Shown piece by piece: positions 21,516-31,459 of a stretch of 64,000 nucleotides of DNA. The number at the start of each line of letters is the position of its first letter. Position 1 is the first letter of the stretch. A program made the position numbers and the translations under genes. Source of the DNA: Dipteris shenzhenensis. Taxonomy: Eukaryota > Polypodiophyta > Polypodiopsida > Gleicheniales. Under the pieces are notes generated by a model. It worked only from the letters and a program-made list of their open reading frames with translations. It was not told where the DNA came from and made no database searches. Location: NCBI GenBank assembly GCA_047967505.1, contig CM106539.1, one strand, 5' to 3'.

Positions 21516-21618
21516 CCTCCATCTCGCAAGGGCACAATCCTCCAGTCGTGGAAGTCGATTCCCAAGAGCTTATGAATCAGGGTCATCAAGGGTACACACA
21601 GCAAAAGACTTATAGTAA

Positions 21619-23881
21619 TGGGATGAATCGAACTATTCAGGAGAAAGTTCGATGTATGTTGTCTTATGCTGCATTGCCCCATGGCTTTTAGGCAGAAGCC
21701 GTGCAAACAGCAGTTCACCTAATTAACAGGTCGCCGAACAAGGCTTTCGAGTTGAAAGTGCCAGAGGAGGTGTGGTCTGGCAAGCCACCTTCATATAAGC
21801 ACCTATGTGTGTTTGGCTGCGAGTGCTTTGCTCACGTACGCAAAGAACTGCGCACCAAACTGGAGCCAAAGTCTTTCAGATGCATCTTCATGGGTTACGG
21901 TGACGAAGGTGAAATGGGGTACAGGTTATGGGATCCTGTCAAACGGAAGATTATACGCAGCAATGACGTCATCTTTAAAGAGGATAGTGTACACAAAGAA
22001 CCCGTGCAACCTGTGGAATACAGGAGGGTTGATTATGATGATGTCGGACAGCTAAGAATGCCCATTAATATGCAGCAGCAGGATGCTGTAAATAACCCTG
22101 TTCAAGAGGGTATACAGGCTGAAAATCAGCCAGACAATTTTGCCAATGATGCACCACTGGATATGCTAGCAAATGGCGCTGCAGAACAGCCAAATATGGT
22201 GGTACAGCCACCCGTCATGCATGACGAACAGGCTAGACAGCAGCCTAATTCGGAACATTTTGTTAGGAGCACCCGTGTACAACGGCCTCCTGACAGGTTT
22301 GTTCCATGGCTGATTTTATCATGCTGACAGATTGTGGTGAGCCTTCCAGCTTCAGGGAAGCTATGGGAAGAACAGAGAAAAGGAAGTGGGAGAAAGCCAT
22401 GCAGTCAGAAATGGACTCCCTACTTCAAAATGATACATGGGACTTGGTGCAGCTACCTGCAGCAGAAAGGTTTTGCCGTGCAAGTGGGTTTACAAAGTCA
22501 AAGTGGATTCAAATGCTTTACCGAGGTATAAGGCCAGATTGGTTGCCAAGGGATTTAAGCGGGAGAAGGGCATTGACTTTAATGAGATCTTTTCCCCTGT
22601 AGTCAAGATGACTACTTTGAGAGCAGTGTTAGCTCTTGTTGCTCATGAGGACATGGATTTATGTCAGATGGATGTGAAGACTGCTTTCCTTCACGGAGAT
22701 CTCCATGATGAGATCTACATGAGTCAGCTAGAGGGATATGCTGTTAAAGGGAAAGAGCAGCTTGTGTGTAAGCTCAAGAGGAGCTTGTATGGACTCAAGC
22801 AGGCGCCAAGGGAATGGTACAAGAAGTTTGATGCCTTCATGCAGTCCCAAGGGTATCATAGGTGTGAGACCGATCACTGCTTGTACACCAAACGGGCAAA
22901 GGATGGCAGTTTGATGCTACTCATTCTATATGTGGATGACATGCTGATTGCCAGCAAATCTCAGCAGGAGATTAGTGCTTTGAAGAAGCAACTGCATAAG
23001 TCTTTTGACATGAAAGACTTGGGTGATGCAAACCATATTCTTGGTATGCGGATTATTCGTGACAGGTCCAAGGGACTTTTGTTTCTGTCACAGAAGGAGT
23101 ACATTGACAAAGTACTGCAGAGGTTTAAAATGGAGGGGGGGAAGTCTATTAGTACCCTGTTGCCTCCTCATTTAAAACTCAGCAATAAGGACAGCCCCAG
23201 ATCAGATGATGATAAGGCTGAGATGGCCAAGGTTCCGTATGCATCTGCAGTTGGTTCTTTGATGTATGCCATGGTTGCCACTCGTCCGGATATTGCTTTT
23301 GCGGTGGGAGTCATCAGCAGGTATATGGCAAATCCAGGCAAGCGGCACTGGGAAGCAGTGAAAGGCGTCTTGAGGTATCTCAAGGGTACCAAAGACTTGT
23401 GCATATGCTATGGTAGGCAGGATGCATTGGTGCATGGTTTTACAGATTCAGACTTTGCAGGGAATGCAGATAACCGGAAGTCTACTACCGGTTATATTTT
23501 CACATTTGCAGGAGGTGCTATATCATGGGTGTCTTGGTTGCAGGAATGCATTGCACTGTCAACCACTGAAGCTGAATATGTTGCAGCCATTGAGGCTTGC
23601 AAGGAAGCAATATGGCTTCCTCGGCTGGTGGGAGATTTGGGCATTACAGGAGATATGCCAGTTTTGCATTGTGATAGTCAGAGTGCTATCATGTTGGCAA
23701 AGAATCCGGTCTTTCATCAGAAGACCAAGCACATAGATGTGGAATACCATTTCATTAGGGAGGTACTGGAAGACAAGCGGCTTGAGCTTGTGAAGGTGCA
23801 TACTGATGATAATCCTGCAGATTTGCTCACTAAGAGCTTGCCTACAGAGCGGTTTGCACATTGTCGCCACATCATGGATTA
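21619..23881 (+). pseudogene. T4 pol: integrase end, RT and RNase H
   Basis: T4 is 5'-truncated inside integrase, beginning GMNRTIQEKVRCMLSYAALP directly against the N1 LTR remnant. A TAG at about 21689 replaces the Trp codon of HGFWAEA. The linker has small deletions (near 22266 and 22306) and a 1 bp loss in the RT start (ctgcagcagaaagg), which shifts the frame. From 22437 the frame is open through KWVYKVK, QMDVKTAFLHGDL, YGLKQAPREW, ILYVDDMLIASKS, DSDFAGNADNRKS and HCDSQSAI. It ends RHIMD, lacking the GLG tail of other copies after a small deletion. Confidence 0.92.
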
Positions 23882-23985
23882 GGATGAGACATTCTTATTT
23901 TATGGTCTTGTATACAGTAACTGTATATTGCTGTAATTTTTATTCTTTTCTCCCCTTTAGGCACATTGGCCTTTAGGTGGGAGGT

Positions 23986-24174
23986 TGTTGGGGTAAAGGC
24001 ACTTTGCCACCCTTTAAAAGTTATGACCCCTATGACTGTCTTAAGACAGTCATAGGGTGAATCCCTAATCCTAATAAAACTCTTGAGTTTGTGGTGTGGC
24101 TCAACACATTTTACACACCCACACTTCTTGTGTCTCCCTCTCCTTACGTTCCACTCTCCCCTCTTTCCCTCACA
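23986..24174 (+). repeat. T4 3' LTR
   Basis: It is 189 bp, preceded by the polypurine tract aggtgggaggt (23975-23985), with a perfect 30 bp palindrome at 24028-24057. It ends ctcaca flush against ggctcaactgag, which is leader sequence of the T family in opposite orientation. T4 therefore seems to have inserted into the T1 leader, or to have been joined there by rearrangement. Confidence 0.93.
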
Positions 24175-25057
24175 GGCTCAACTGAGATTTTCTAAGTGCC
24201 GTACACAAAATGTGACCTGCAAAGAAATGTCACTGATACAGTGCGGAAAACGAGACCAATGTGGGCACCTGGCTCCACACTGCCTCAAGGCATATACTGC
24301 ATACACTTCCAGGCAAAAGCCCTTTGAAATTGTCACCCGAAAACTGAGATTTGCACTCAGCAAAAGCATAAAAGCCCTCTGCAAATTAAGGCATCTGACC
24401 TTCCCGAAACAAAATAACTGTGCAACCACCACACACTGTGGCACTAGTCACCTCAAGCACGAGGGACACGAGTGTACTTGCTGTACCTCAAGCACACAGT
24501 TTTAAAACTGAAAATTCCGGGAATGCATTAAAAAAAAACTCGTTGTACTTTTGTACCTGCGTGTACTTGCAAGTACAACGCAAAAGAGCAGAGTGCTCTC
24601 CCTTTTTCCTTCTTCCCCAAGAAAAAATTTCTGTGCCTGCACAGTGTACCTGCTGTATCCTGTACTTACGAGGGCACGGATCCCCAAAAAAAAATGTCGA
24701 AATCTTGGCTGAGGGTACAGCCGGTACGGCTGCCTGTACGTGCACGCGTCCGTACAGCCGGTACGGCTGGTCGCGGTCGCGACTGGCTGGTCGGCTGCTG
24801 CCTTTGCAGCCGGTCGGCTGGCTGCGGCCGCCTGGTAGGCTGCGGCCGCCTGGCTGCTGGTAGCAGCTAGCAGCAGCTAGCTGCTGCTGCAGCTATAGCT
24901 GCTCGCGCAACTGCTGCGCGCGGCTGCTCCTGCGCGCGCTGGCTGCGCCCTGCTCGCGCGCTGCTGCCCTGCTGCGCCCTGCTCGCGCACCTTCTGACAA
25001 AGGGCACGAGGCCCGAGGGGAGAGGGAGGGGTAGACCGGAGTGAGAGGGAGAGGGTG
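24175..25057 (-). other. T1 5' leader (PBS-proximal part)
   Basis: About 880 bp of T-family leader on the minus strand, matching T5 54857-55300 in the first half. The PBS-proximal half has about a dozen GTAC sites (24540-24770), several as CCGTAC or GTACGG. It then becomes GC-rich with CTGCTG/CAGCAG runs (24790-24990). The gag-proximal leader and gag are absent at the T4 junction. Confidence 0.85.
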
Positions 25058-25256
25058 GCTCTGATACCACTTGTGAGGGAAAGAGAGGGGGTGGAACGAT
25101 AGGATAGACACCAGGAGTGTGTGTGTGTCAAATGTGTTGAGCCACACCACAAACTCAAAAGTTTTATTAGGATTAGGTATTCACCCTATGACTGTTTTAA
25201 GACAGTCATAGGGGTCGTAACATTTTAAAGGGTGGCAATGTGCCTTTACCCCAACA
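25058..25256 (-). repeat. T1 5' LTR (25072-25256) and PBS (25058-25069)
   Basis: The PBS reads gctctgatacca on plus (TGGTATCAGAGC in sense), 2 bp from a 185 bp LTR. The LTR differs from the plus-strand LTR at 9131-9315 at about six positions, one of them inside the palindrome. The outer flank is TGCCT (25257-25261), matching the reverse complement of aggca beside the 9315 LTR. The pair therefore flanked one insertion. Confidence 0.92.
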
Positions 25257-25647
25257 TGCCTTTCATGTGAGCTTGTTAAAGCAATATCATGGAGATGTTC
25301 CCGAGGATTTACCTGATGAGGTACAGCCTGAAGTGAAAGAACGGGATGAACTTATGGTCCCAGAGCAGATTCTGGCACACACAGATAGAAAGCTCAAGGG
25401 TAAAGTTATCCGTCGCTACTTGGTAAAATTTCAAAATTACCCATCACTTAATGCGAAATGGATGGAGGAAGGTGAACTGGCAGATTCACCTGGGATATTG
25501 CAGCTTTACCTTGATGCTTTCCAGTTAGAGCCGACTGCGATCCAGGCTCCTACAGGTAGTTCAGCAGAGCAAGCGTCTGGAGCATTACCTGGTGTTCGAG
25601 AGGGGGGTAGCACCTCCACTCCCTCAGTACAGACGGGCTCACCGTGA
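25257..25647 (+). pseudogene. G1 integrase C-terminus with chromodomain-like tail
   Basis: The frame starts at the T1 target site: AFHVSLLKQYHGDVPEDLPD continues the gypsy integrase that ends LKLPPHWKIHIA at 9316-9321 (minus). Next come PEQILAHTDRKLKGKVIRRY, LVKFQNYPSLNAKWMEE and PGILQLYLDAF, which has the spacing of an integrase-linked chromodomain (I-L-x-R-K ... LVKW ... TWE). Such tails bind histone marks and guide insertion in chromoviruses. Several aromatic-cage positions look substituted (VKFQNY, AKWM), so binding is uncertain. The frame ends at 25645-25647. Confidence 0.82.
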
Positions 25648-25938
25648 TTTCATGAGGTCGCTTGATGACACTGTATGTTTCATCCAAGATACTGAGCTGA
25701 CAGTATTTCTGCTGTGAGACTTTATGATATTGATGCATCTTGACTATTGATCGCCGAGGATAGATTTTCGGCGGTGTATATGGATGGATGCATGCCTCTC
25801 CTAGCCATATTTTCACTGTCTTGACTCTTTGTATACTATAGCTGCGGCTTTCTTGTATACTCTTTCATGGTATATTTCATGCTCGCTCCTGTGTTTTGGG
25901 GCAGCAAACTATGGTTTGCTGTTTCAAGAGAGGGGTAT

Positions 25939-27979
25939 GTCACGGGGGCGTGAAATTCTAAGTACTTTAATGATGTACTACAAGACTGTGACAACTTTGG
26001 TTTTAAAAGTCCAAGCATGGGCTTAATAATGTGTAATTAAACGCGGCATGGTGCCCAGCACATAAGCGTAATTAATCCCTAGGCCCAAAGACATTCCAAG
26101 GAATTAAAAGAGTGGTTGTTGGAAAATGATGACGTGGCATTTTTAATGGGCCCCCTAGAGGGCCATGTACCTTCAATGGCCCCCCTAGAGTTCCAGGTGG
26201 CTCTAGTGCCTTCTACATGCTCCTTTGCCATTCTTGGACCTTCCTGGGCCTTCTAAACTTCACATGTGTGGTTTTCTCTCTCATCTTCTCCCTTTGTTGA
26301 GATTTTGGACTGGTTTTTCAGCCTCCTTCAGCTAAATTCCGTTTTTCTTCATAACTCCCCACCCAATTGGATTCCTCGACTTCCATTTGGCCCAATGGCT
26401 TCCCCTTTGCCTCCCCTACGCAGTGATATGCTTTTCCCTCCGTGCGTTTGGTAGAACGGGCAGAGTTAAGCACTTATTTTGCTGGTAGAATTTGCAAAAG
26501 TGGCTTTTTCTGGACCTTTTTGCTTCTACAGCCTCCTGGGCCTCTCCTCTTGCAAAGCTAGAGCTTTCTGTTGAATTTCGAGTGGTCCCACGTGCTGGTT
26601 GACTGGTTTTTCTCAGTTTTGGAGGACTTTCCGGTGATAAAACTGCTCCAAAACCTTCTCAATGCAATCCTCTCTGAAGCACGCTTCTTTTGAGCCCAAG
26701 AACTCCCACACTTCTTTGCGACAAAAGTTATATGCAAATGAGATAGTCCTCATATCCTCTTTCATAGCAAGTTTATAGAGACACGTATAGACCTTAGAGG
26801 TGTTCTATAGGAAGAGAGACTTTACAGTCAACCTTGGTAAGACCACAGCCATGATTTTTAATACCTCAGGGGAAATATTATCTAGACACAACTTCACTTA
26901 CCAAGGGACACCAGTGGAGATCGTGCAATCCTACAATTACATAGGGGCAATCTTTACAGGCCCAGTGTTCACGATGATTCACGCAAGATCAAGGGACTCT
27001 AGCCCAACTAAAAAGACGAAATGCTTTCAAGACCAACAACCCCGTATGCAACATCCTTCTAGGCAAAAGATCTCTCAATGGCTAATTTGGGAAAATTTGA
27101 GAGACTACAAGTGATTATGGTATCATAGATGATTCAAAGCAAGGTCTCGATCCCTCATATGATAGCTTCTTTTCGCATTTTTCAGTGGAATTCTTACTTA
27201 TCGGCTCTTGTAAATCCTCTTTCTTCATGCCTTTGCACTCCTCTTTGGCTAAGAATGCAATTGGGCATTGGCTACTATGTCCTCTTGGCAATTGAGGACT
27301 GGGTTCGAGTTTTCAAGGCTTGGTGAGTTGTGATTTTGCTGCTGCAATTTCTTTTTGCCATAAGCTATTGGTTGGCCTCGAGTGCCGCCTCTTTCTAGGT
27401 TCACAGGTGCCCAGGCAGTGCTACATGAGCCATTCTTTGGTTGGGTACTTTGCTGATTTTATTTTGGAGCTTTGAAAAGCTTTGTGAATGCCATCTGGAC
27501 ACCACACAAAGAGAGTGCAGCTGGGGTGCAGTGTGATTGCATCTGGACAACCAATGGAATTGCACTCGGAAAAGAGAATGCCTTTGGATTGAGCCTATGG
27601 GTTAAGTGCACTTATGTGATGGTGTTCTATGCTTGAAAGCCTTGCGAAGGCTCAGTGAATTGGGGCTGCGTGCTCAGTTGCAAGGAAGGTCTCCCAGATG
27701 CAACTTGTAATCATTTCACTGTGAAATATAAAGAAATACCAAAAGGGGCGCCACGGTGTTTGGGGCCAATCGGGTGCACTTGTCTATGTTTGTTGAGCAG
27801 GGGCATTCTAGCCTCCATCCCTTTTTCAGTGGTTTTGTTTGTGAATAAATGGGTAAATGCCAAATGGTGATCATGCAATGATTAATGGTTGTGATATATG
27901 CTTTGTGGGCTGTAAATAAGTGCTGAAGTGATTAAAGGTTTAGTTCCACTGCCCTCTGAGTGATTAGAGGCCAGTTTCA
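25939..27979 (+). repeat. G1 3' LTR, about 2.0 kb with an inserted LINE fragment
   Basis: The start is taken as tgtcacgggggcgtg at 25939, right after the purine-rich aagagagggg. The end tttca at 27979 is fixed by the match to the 5' LTR fragment. The LTR holds a LINE reverse transcriptase scrap at about 26701-27175, so the original LTR was nearer 1.5 kb. No ORF outside that scrap is convincing. The flank after 27979 is aagtc. Confidence 0.7.
26701..27175 (+). pseudogene. LB LINE fragment (reverse transcriptase region)
   Basis: The translation shows YANEIVLISS (a decayed YADD active site), VFYRKRDFTVNLGKTTAMIF, RHNFTYQGTPVEIVQSYNYI, then MIQSKVSIPHMIASF. This order is typical of LINE ORF2 just after the RT palm. 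Stops interrupt it. Related pieces of this family (called LB) lie at 37080-37345, 46380-46815 and 55949-56240. Confidence 0.75.
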
Positions 27980-28141
27980 AAGTCATCCAAGATTGCATGG
28001 ATACTATGATAGTGACTATGCAAGAGTTCATGAGACCAGGAGATCCAAACAAGGATATGCATTTTTCTTTGGTCAAGGTGCTATATCATGGTATGTGCAT
28101 GGCACTAACATAAAGAGTACTAAAAGGCACAAGGGTTGGAG
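27980..28141 (+). pseudogene. Copia RNase H remnant, the G1 insertion target
   Basis: The frame HGYYDSDYARVHETRRSKQG, YAFFFGQGAISWY, GTNIKST resembles copia RNase H (DSDWAG ... TRRSTSGY ... GAISW). It is not from the T or C7 families. It begins exactly at the outer end of the G1 LTR, so G1 probably inserted into an older copia element. Confidence 0.65.
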
Positions 28142-28161
28142 ACCCTAACCCTAACCCTAAA
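28142..28161. repeat. Telomere-like CCCTAA short run
   Basis: The sequence accctaaccctaaccctaaa is three CCCTAA units ending like the plant CCCTAAA repeat. It is too short to be a real interstitial telomere block. Confidence 0.6.
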
Positions 28162-28943
28162 GGATATGTATATATTCATTCTTTTCAACTAATATAGTGG
28201 ACAGTCAGTCATTTGTGGTGAGCTCTCTAGCTGTACCCTCTCTCCTCAGCTTCACTCTTCTCCTCTCCTACTCCACTTTCTCCACGGATATCATTGATGA
28301 TTACCTTGATTCTCTACTATGATCTATGATGCTATTGATCCGAATCTCGTGCTCTATCATCCGACTCAACGGTATGCATTTAACACAATGGCTTGGTCTG
28401 GTGGAGTGTGTAAAGCTTTCTACTTCGTAGTCTATTGCATAAGCATGATATGATTGTAAACGATCCTCCAACAAGCTCAGTCGAGATGAGAAGGATCCCA
28501 TATGAGTTTTCTAACATTGCATGTAGTTCTCTTTGTAGTTAGTCACATGTGATAATAAAGTTTAGCATTGTGTCTACTGAATTCTCCAGTTATTTGTTAT
28601 ATTAGAGTTTTTTAGTTCACAATTGATGACCTCTCGATTGAAGCCAAGTGCCAACTATAAGTGGCTGGACTGCCTAGGATAGTAGACAAACACAACCCAT
28701 GAGCATTTTATAGATTTACATGTTTGCTTTCATCTGGAAAAGCTCACGAGCCTCGGCATCACACTAGGCATTGACCACCATTGTTTGGAAATCATTAGAG
28801 CTATTATTTCTCAAGATTGTCTCCTTTGCATTTGTACAATTCTCAGATTTTAGTGTTTCCTTTCTCACGAGGATCACTCGTACTTTGCTTCTCTCTTTGA
28901 GTAGACGTAGCCACTTGCTTGATCCCCGAACTATCATATTCCT
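28162..28943. other. Unassigned AT-rich intergenic DNA
   Basis: About 780 bp with only short ORFs on both strands. I see no recognisable coding, LTR or repeat structure. Confidence 0.5.
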
Positions 28944-29955
28944 TTACATCAAATTCAGGCTAAGGGTAGCTTGTTGAGGTTAACCATAACCAATGCATAG
29001 TAATTCAAGGCCAGATCAATGCCTTAGTGATCTGTCCTTGAGACTCTTGCTAGAGTAAAGGTCATTAGCATAGGTATCATGGGATCCAAGAAAAGGGGAC
29101 ATTGCCCAGACAGTCATGTGAGTGAAATATTGGCATATGCTTTTGGCCACATGACCCAACATATTCGCCCTTTGCTATCCCGTGCAAGAGTTACATGATG
29201 GCTTTACATCAAATTCAGGCTAGGGGTAGCTTGTTGAGGCAAATCATAACCAATGCATAGTAATTCAAGGCCAGATCAATGCCTTAGTGATTTGTCTTTG
29301 AGACTCTTGCTAGAGTAAAGGTCATTATATACCTAGATGAATCCAAGAACATTCCCAAACTCATCCTCTAAAAACACAACATAGTGCAGTTTCAATCTCA
29401 CAATAGTCACTCATAAGATTGAAAACCATAAACTCCATCACGCATAGCAGGGACTAGCTACTATGACATCCCCATTGACGTCCTCAGTGCCCAACAGTGG
29501 GTGTAGAACATAGTTAAAAATATGCTCTCACACATACAAATCCACACACCCACACATACTTGAGCATCCTTTTATACAAAGTCTTCGTTCTGAGTCGGCA
29601 CTCCGGATGTGAAGGGCAAACTGAGCCATGACGAAGGCTAGCACTAAAGGAGAAGGCTAATCAAAAAGTAGTCCAAAATCTCTTCACTCAAGCTACAATA
29701 GTTTGTGAAGTCTAAACGATTTCATTTTAGTCTCTCCCAAACGAGCATCTAAATCTAGCTGATAGGCCAACGCACCATTTAAGATAGAAAGAATTATCAC
29801 AATACCAAAAGGTCATTAGCATAGGTATCGTGAGATCCAAGAAAAAGGGACATTGCACAGACAATCATGTGAGTGAAATATTGGCATGTGCTTTTGGTCA
29901 CATGACCCAACATATTCGCCCTTCGCTATCCCGTGCAAGAGTTACATGATGGCTT
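28944..29955 (+). repeat. Tandem duplication of a ~260 bp unit, second copy interrupted
   Basis: Unit 1 is 28944-29203. Unit 2 starts at 29204 with the same tttacatcaaattcaggcta. It continues to 29327, is split by a 480 bp insertion, and resumes at 29808-29955, ending again in gagttacatgatggc. Identity is above 90 percent by eye. No coding function is apparent. Confidence 0.85.
29328..29807. mobile_element. 480 bp insertion flanked by an 11 bp direct repeat
   Basis: The flanks aaaggtcatta (29317-29327) and aaaggtcatta (29808-29818) are identical. The unbroken first unit has the string once, so this is a target duplication. The ends (tatacctagatg ... atcacaatacca) show no clear inverted repeats, and there is no poly(A) or transposase frame. 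An 11 bp duplication fits a DNA transposon of 9-11 bp duplication class or a non-LTR insertion. Confidence 0.65.
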
Positions 29956-31459
29956 GCCACCAAACTTTTTATGTTGGCCTACGCTGTGAAAGTTGTGATC
30001 CTATGGTTTACCACAATGTTGTTGTCTTTGTCACCTTGCTTCTTCTTGTCAAAATGAACCTTATGTCATGGTTTTAGTCATGGAAAAAGTGCAGAGTCAT
30101 TCATGAAGTTACGTTGATGGCCGTGAGCCATTTTAGTTGAGGAAATTGTTAAGGCCTCACAAGTTGAGTTGGTGCATAAAGTCAATTGTAATTGGATTTA
30201 TCCAAATATCTACTTTAATTTTCACTATTCTAACATAGTGGTTAGAAGTACGTGAAGGTTTGCTGACATCAAGGACTATTTGACTGGAAAACAAGCATCA
30301 TGAAAATGACAAGAGATTGGTCCCACCTTAAGACATGGCTTCTCACTTTGGCCCCAAATGGAAGATCTCCACTCCAGAGTCCAAGGGCTCAAATCACTTT
30401 CTCTGTTAAAAGTGAGACCCAGGCTTTTTACGTCATGCAGGTGTTGTTATAGCTGCTCTTTACAAGACCCACTAAGTTATGCATCACATGTTGAAGATTA
30501 TTGCAGTCACTAATGACATCAACAAGATCTTTGAAGAGCATGGGGGTTTCAAGTCTATCACGATCTGTGACGTATTCCTTCCTCTATATCTTAGACTTAT
30601 GGATGGTTTGATGAATGGACACTTGTGAAAGGGTATGCCCTTTCGACGGGACACTTCCTATGAGGCACAACCCTTCACAAGAGACATTCTATTGAAGAGA
30701 CACTCCCATTGTAATGTACCCTCTCATCAAGGGTCACACCCGTGACCCTTCACAAGGGGTACACACCTCTTCATGCTGGCAACTACCAACCAACAAGGAA
30801 AAAAGGCGAAATTCAATCGCGATTTCACGTCAGCCTATTCCGCTCCAAAACAGCCGTACGTGATTTCCGCCTTCTCCTTTTCAAGCAGGCTGCACTTTCG
30901 TTCAGACTTCCATCTGGCATACACTAGATCGTTCTACAGCAGCCAGTTCTTGTTGGTTCATCGCCATGATTATCTGTGACCAGCAGCCCTTGCTGCCCTT
31001 TTGATCTCGAATCAAACTAGCCTAGCCCCTGCTGCTCATCACGCCACTTTTAGCCTGAGAACAGTGGCTCTTTGCTGCCCTCTATTTCCGTCTAGCCAAG
31101 GCCTGGTCCTGCTTCTATTACCCCATAGGTTTCAACGCAGGCCACTTTAATCAGGCCACGGATTTCAACGCAGGAGAAGTGCGCCAAATCTCACGCAATC
31201 TGAAACGCCTCTGCCAACGTCCATCTGGCTTGAAAGTCTCGCAAGGTACCTATTTCTTGTTCACACATCCACGTGGACTTGCAAGGACAGCAACATGGAC
31301 CTCCGGACAGTGATCTGCAAGCCTTTTCTACGCAACTAATTGGTAGATCTAATCTATGCCAGGTGGATTCTTTCCATTCTATTTCTAAGGATTCTCTTTC
31401 ATATTGTTATTTGACACTCATTATCAAATTACAGCAAATGAAAGCCTCCTCCTTAAAGC
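29956..31459. other. Unassigned region, probably the G2 LTR/leader at its right end
   Basis: No gene is recognised. At 30729-30750 there is a hairpin, aagggtcac / gtgaccctt with a 4-base loop, among several related gggtcac / ttcacaagg motifs. The last 700 bp before G2 gag is probably element leader, but I could not define an LTR or PBS. Confidence 0.4.

Larger units (their letters stand above)
20145..21618 (-). mobile_element. N1: LTR-element remnant of unknown family
   Basis: Nearly the same 26-28 base string (gggtacacacagcggaagac plus ttatagta) occurs near each end, at about 20162 and 21590. In minus sense the left copy ends ...gggtaatttctaaca, an LTR-like end, next to the G1 LTR. A TATA-like box (20549-20556) and the 314-codon ORF at 20571-21515 suggest minus orientation: truncated 5' LTR, body, 3' LTR. 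The right end is cut by the T4 junction at 21618. I recognise no polymerase domain, so family and boundaries are uncertain. Confidence 0.45.
9316..27979. mobile_element. G1: Ty3/gypsy element, rearranged into two opposed halves
   Basis: The left half is on the minus strand: end of the 5' LTR 20024-20144, gag 19916-18276, pol 11893-9316. The right half is on the plus strand: integrase tail 25257-25647, polypurine tract near 25925-25938, 3' LTR 25939-27979. The halves join at one point. Pol stops at LKLPPHWKIHIA against T1, and the right half starts AFHVSLLKQYHGD, the normal continuation in gypsy integrases. About 115 bp at the inner end of the 5' LTR matches the outer end of the 3' LTR in opposite orientation. 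T1 and T3 are inserted in G1. The simplest reading is an inversion with one breakpoint inside T1. Confidence 0.75.

Noticed and set aside
28142-28161. Interstitial telomere
   Set aside because: Only three CCCTAA units; chance or a leader motif is as likely, and related taaccctaattt strings occur in the R1 leader.
30140-30640. Host gene or transposase fragment
   Set aside because: Translations in all frames have many stops and no motif I can name.
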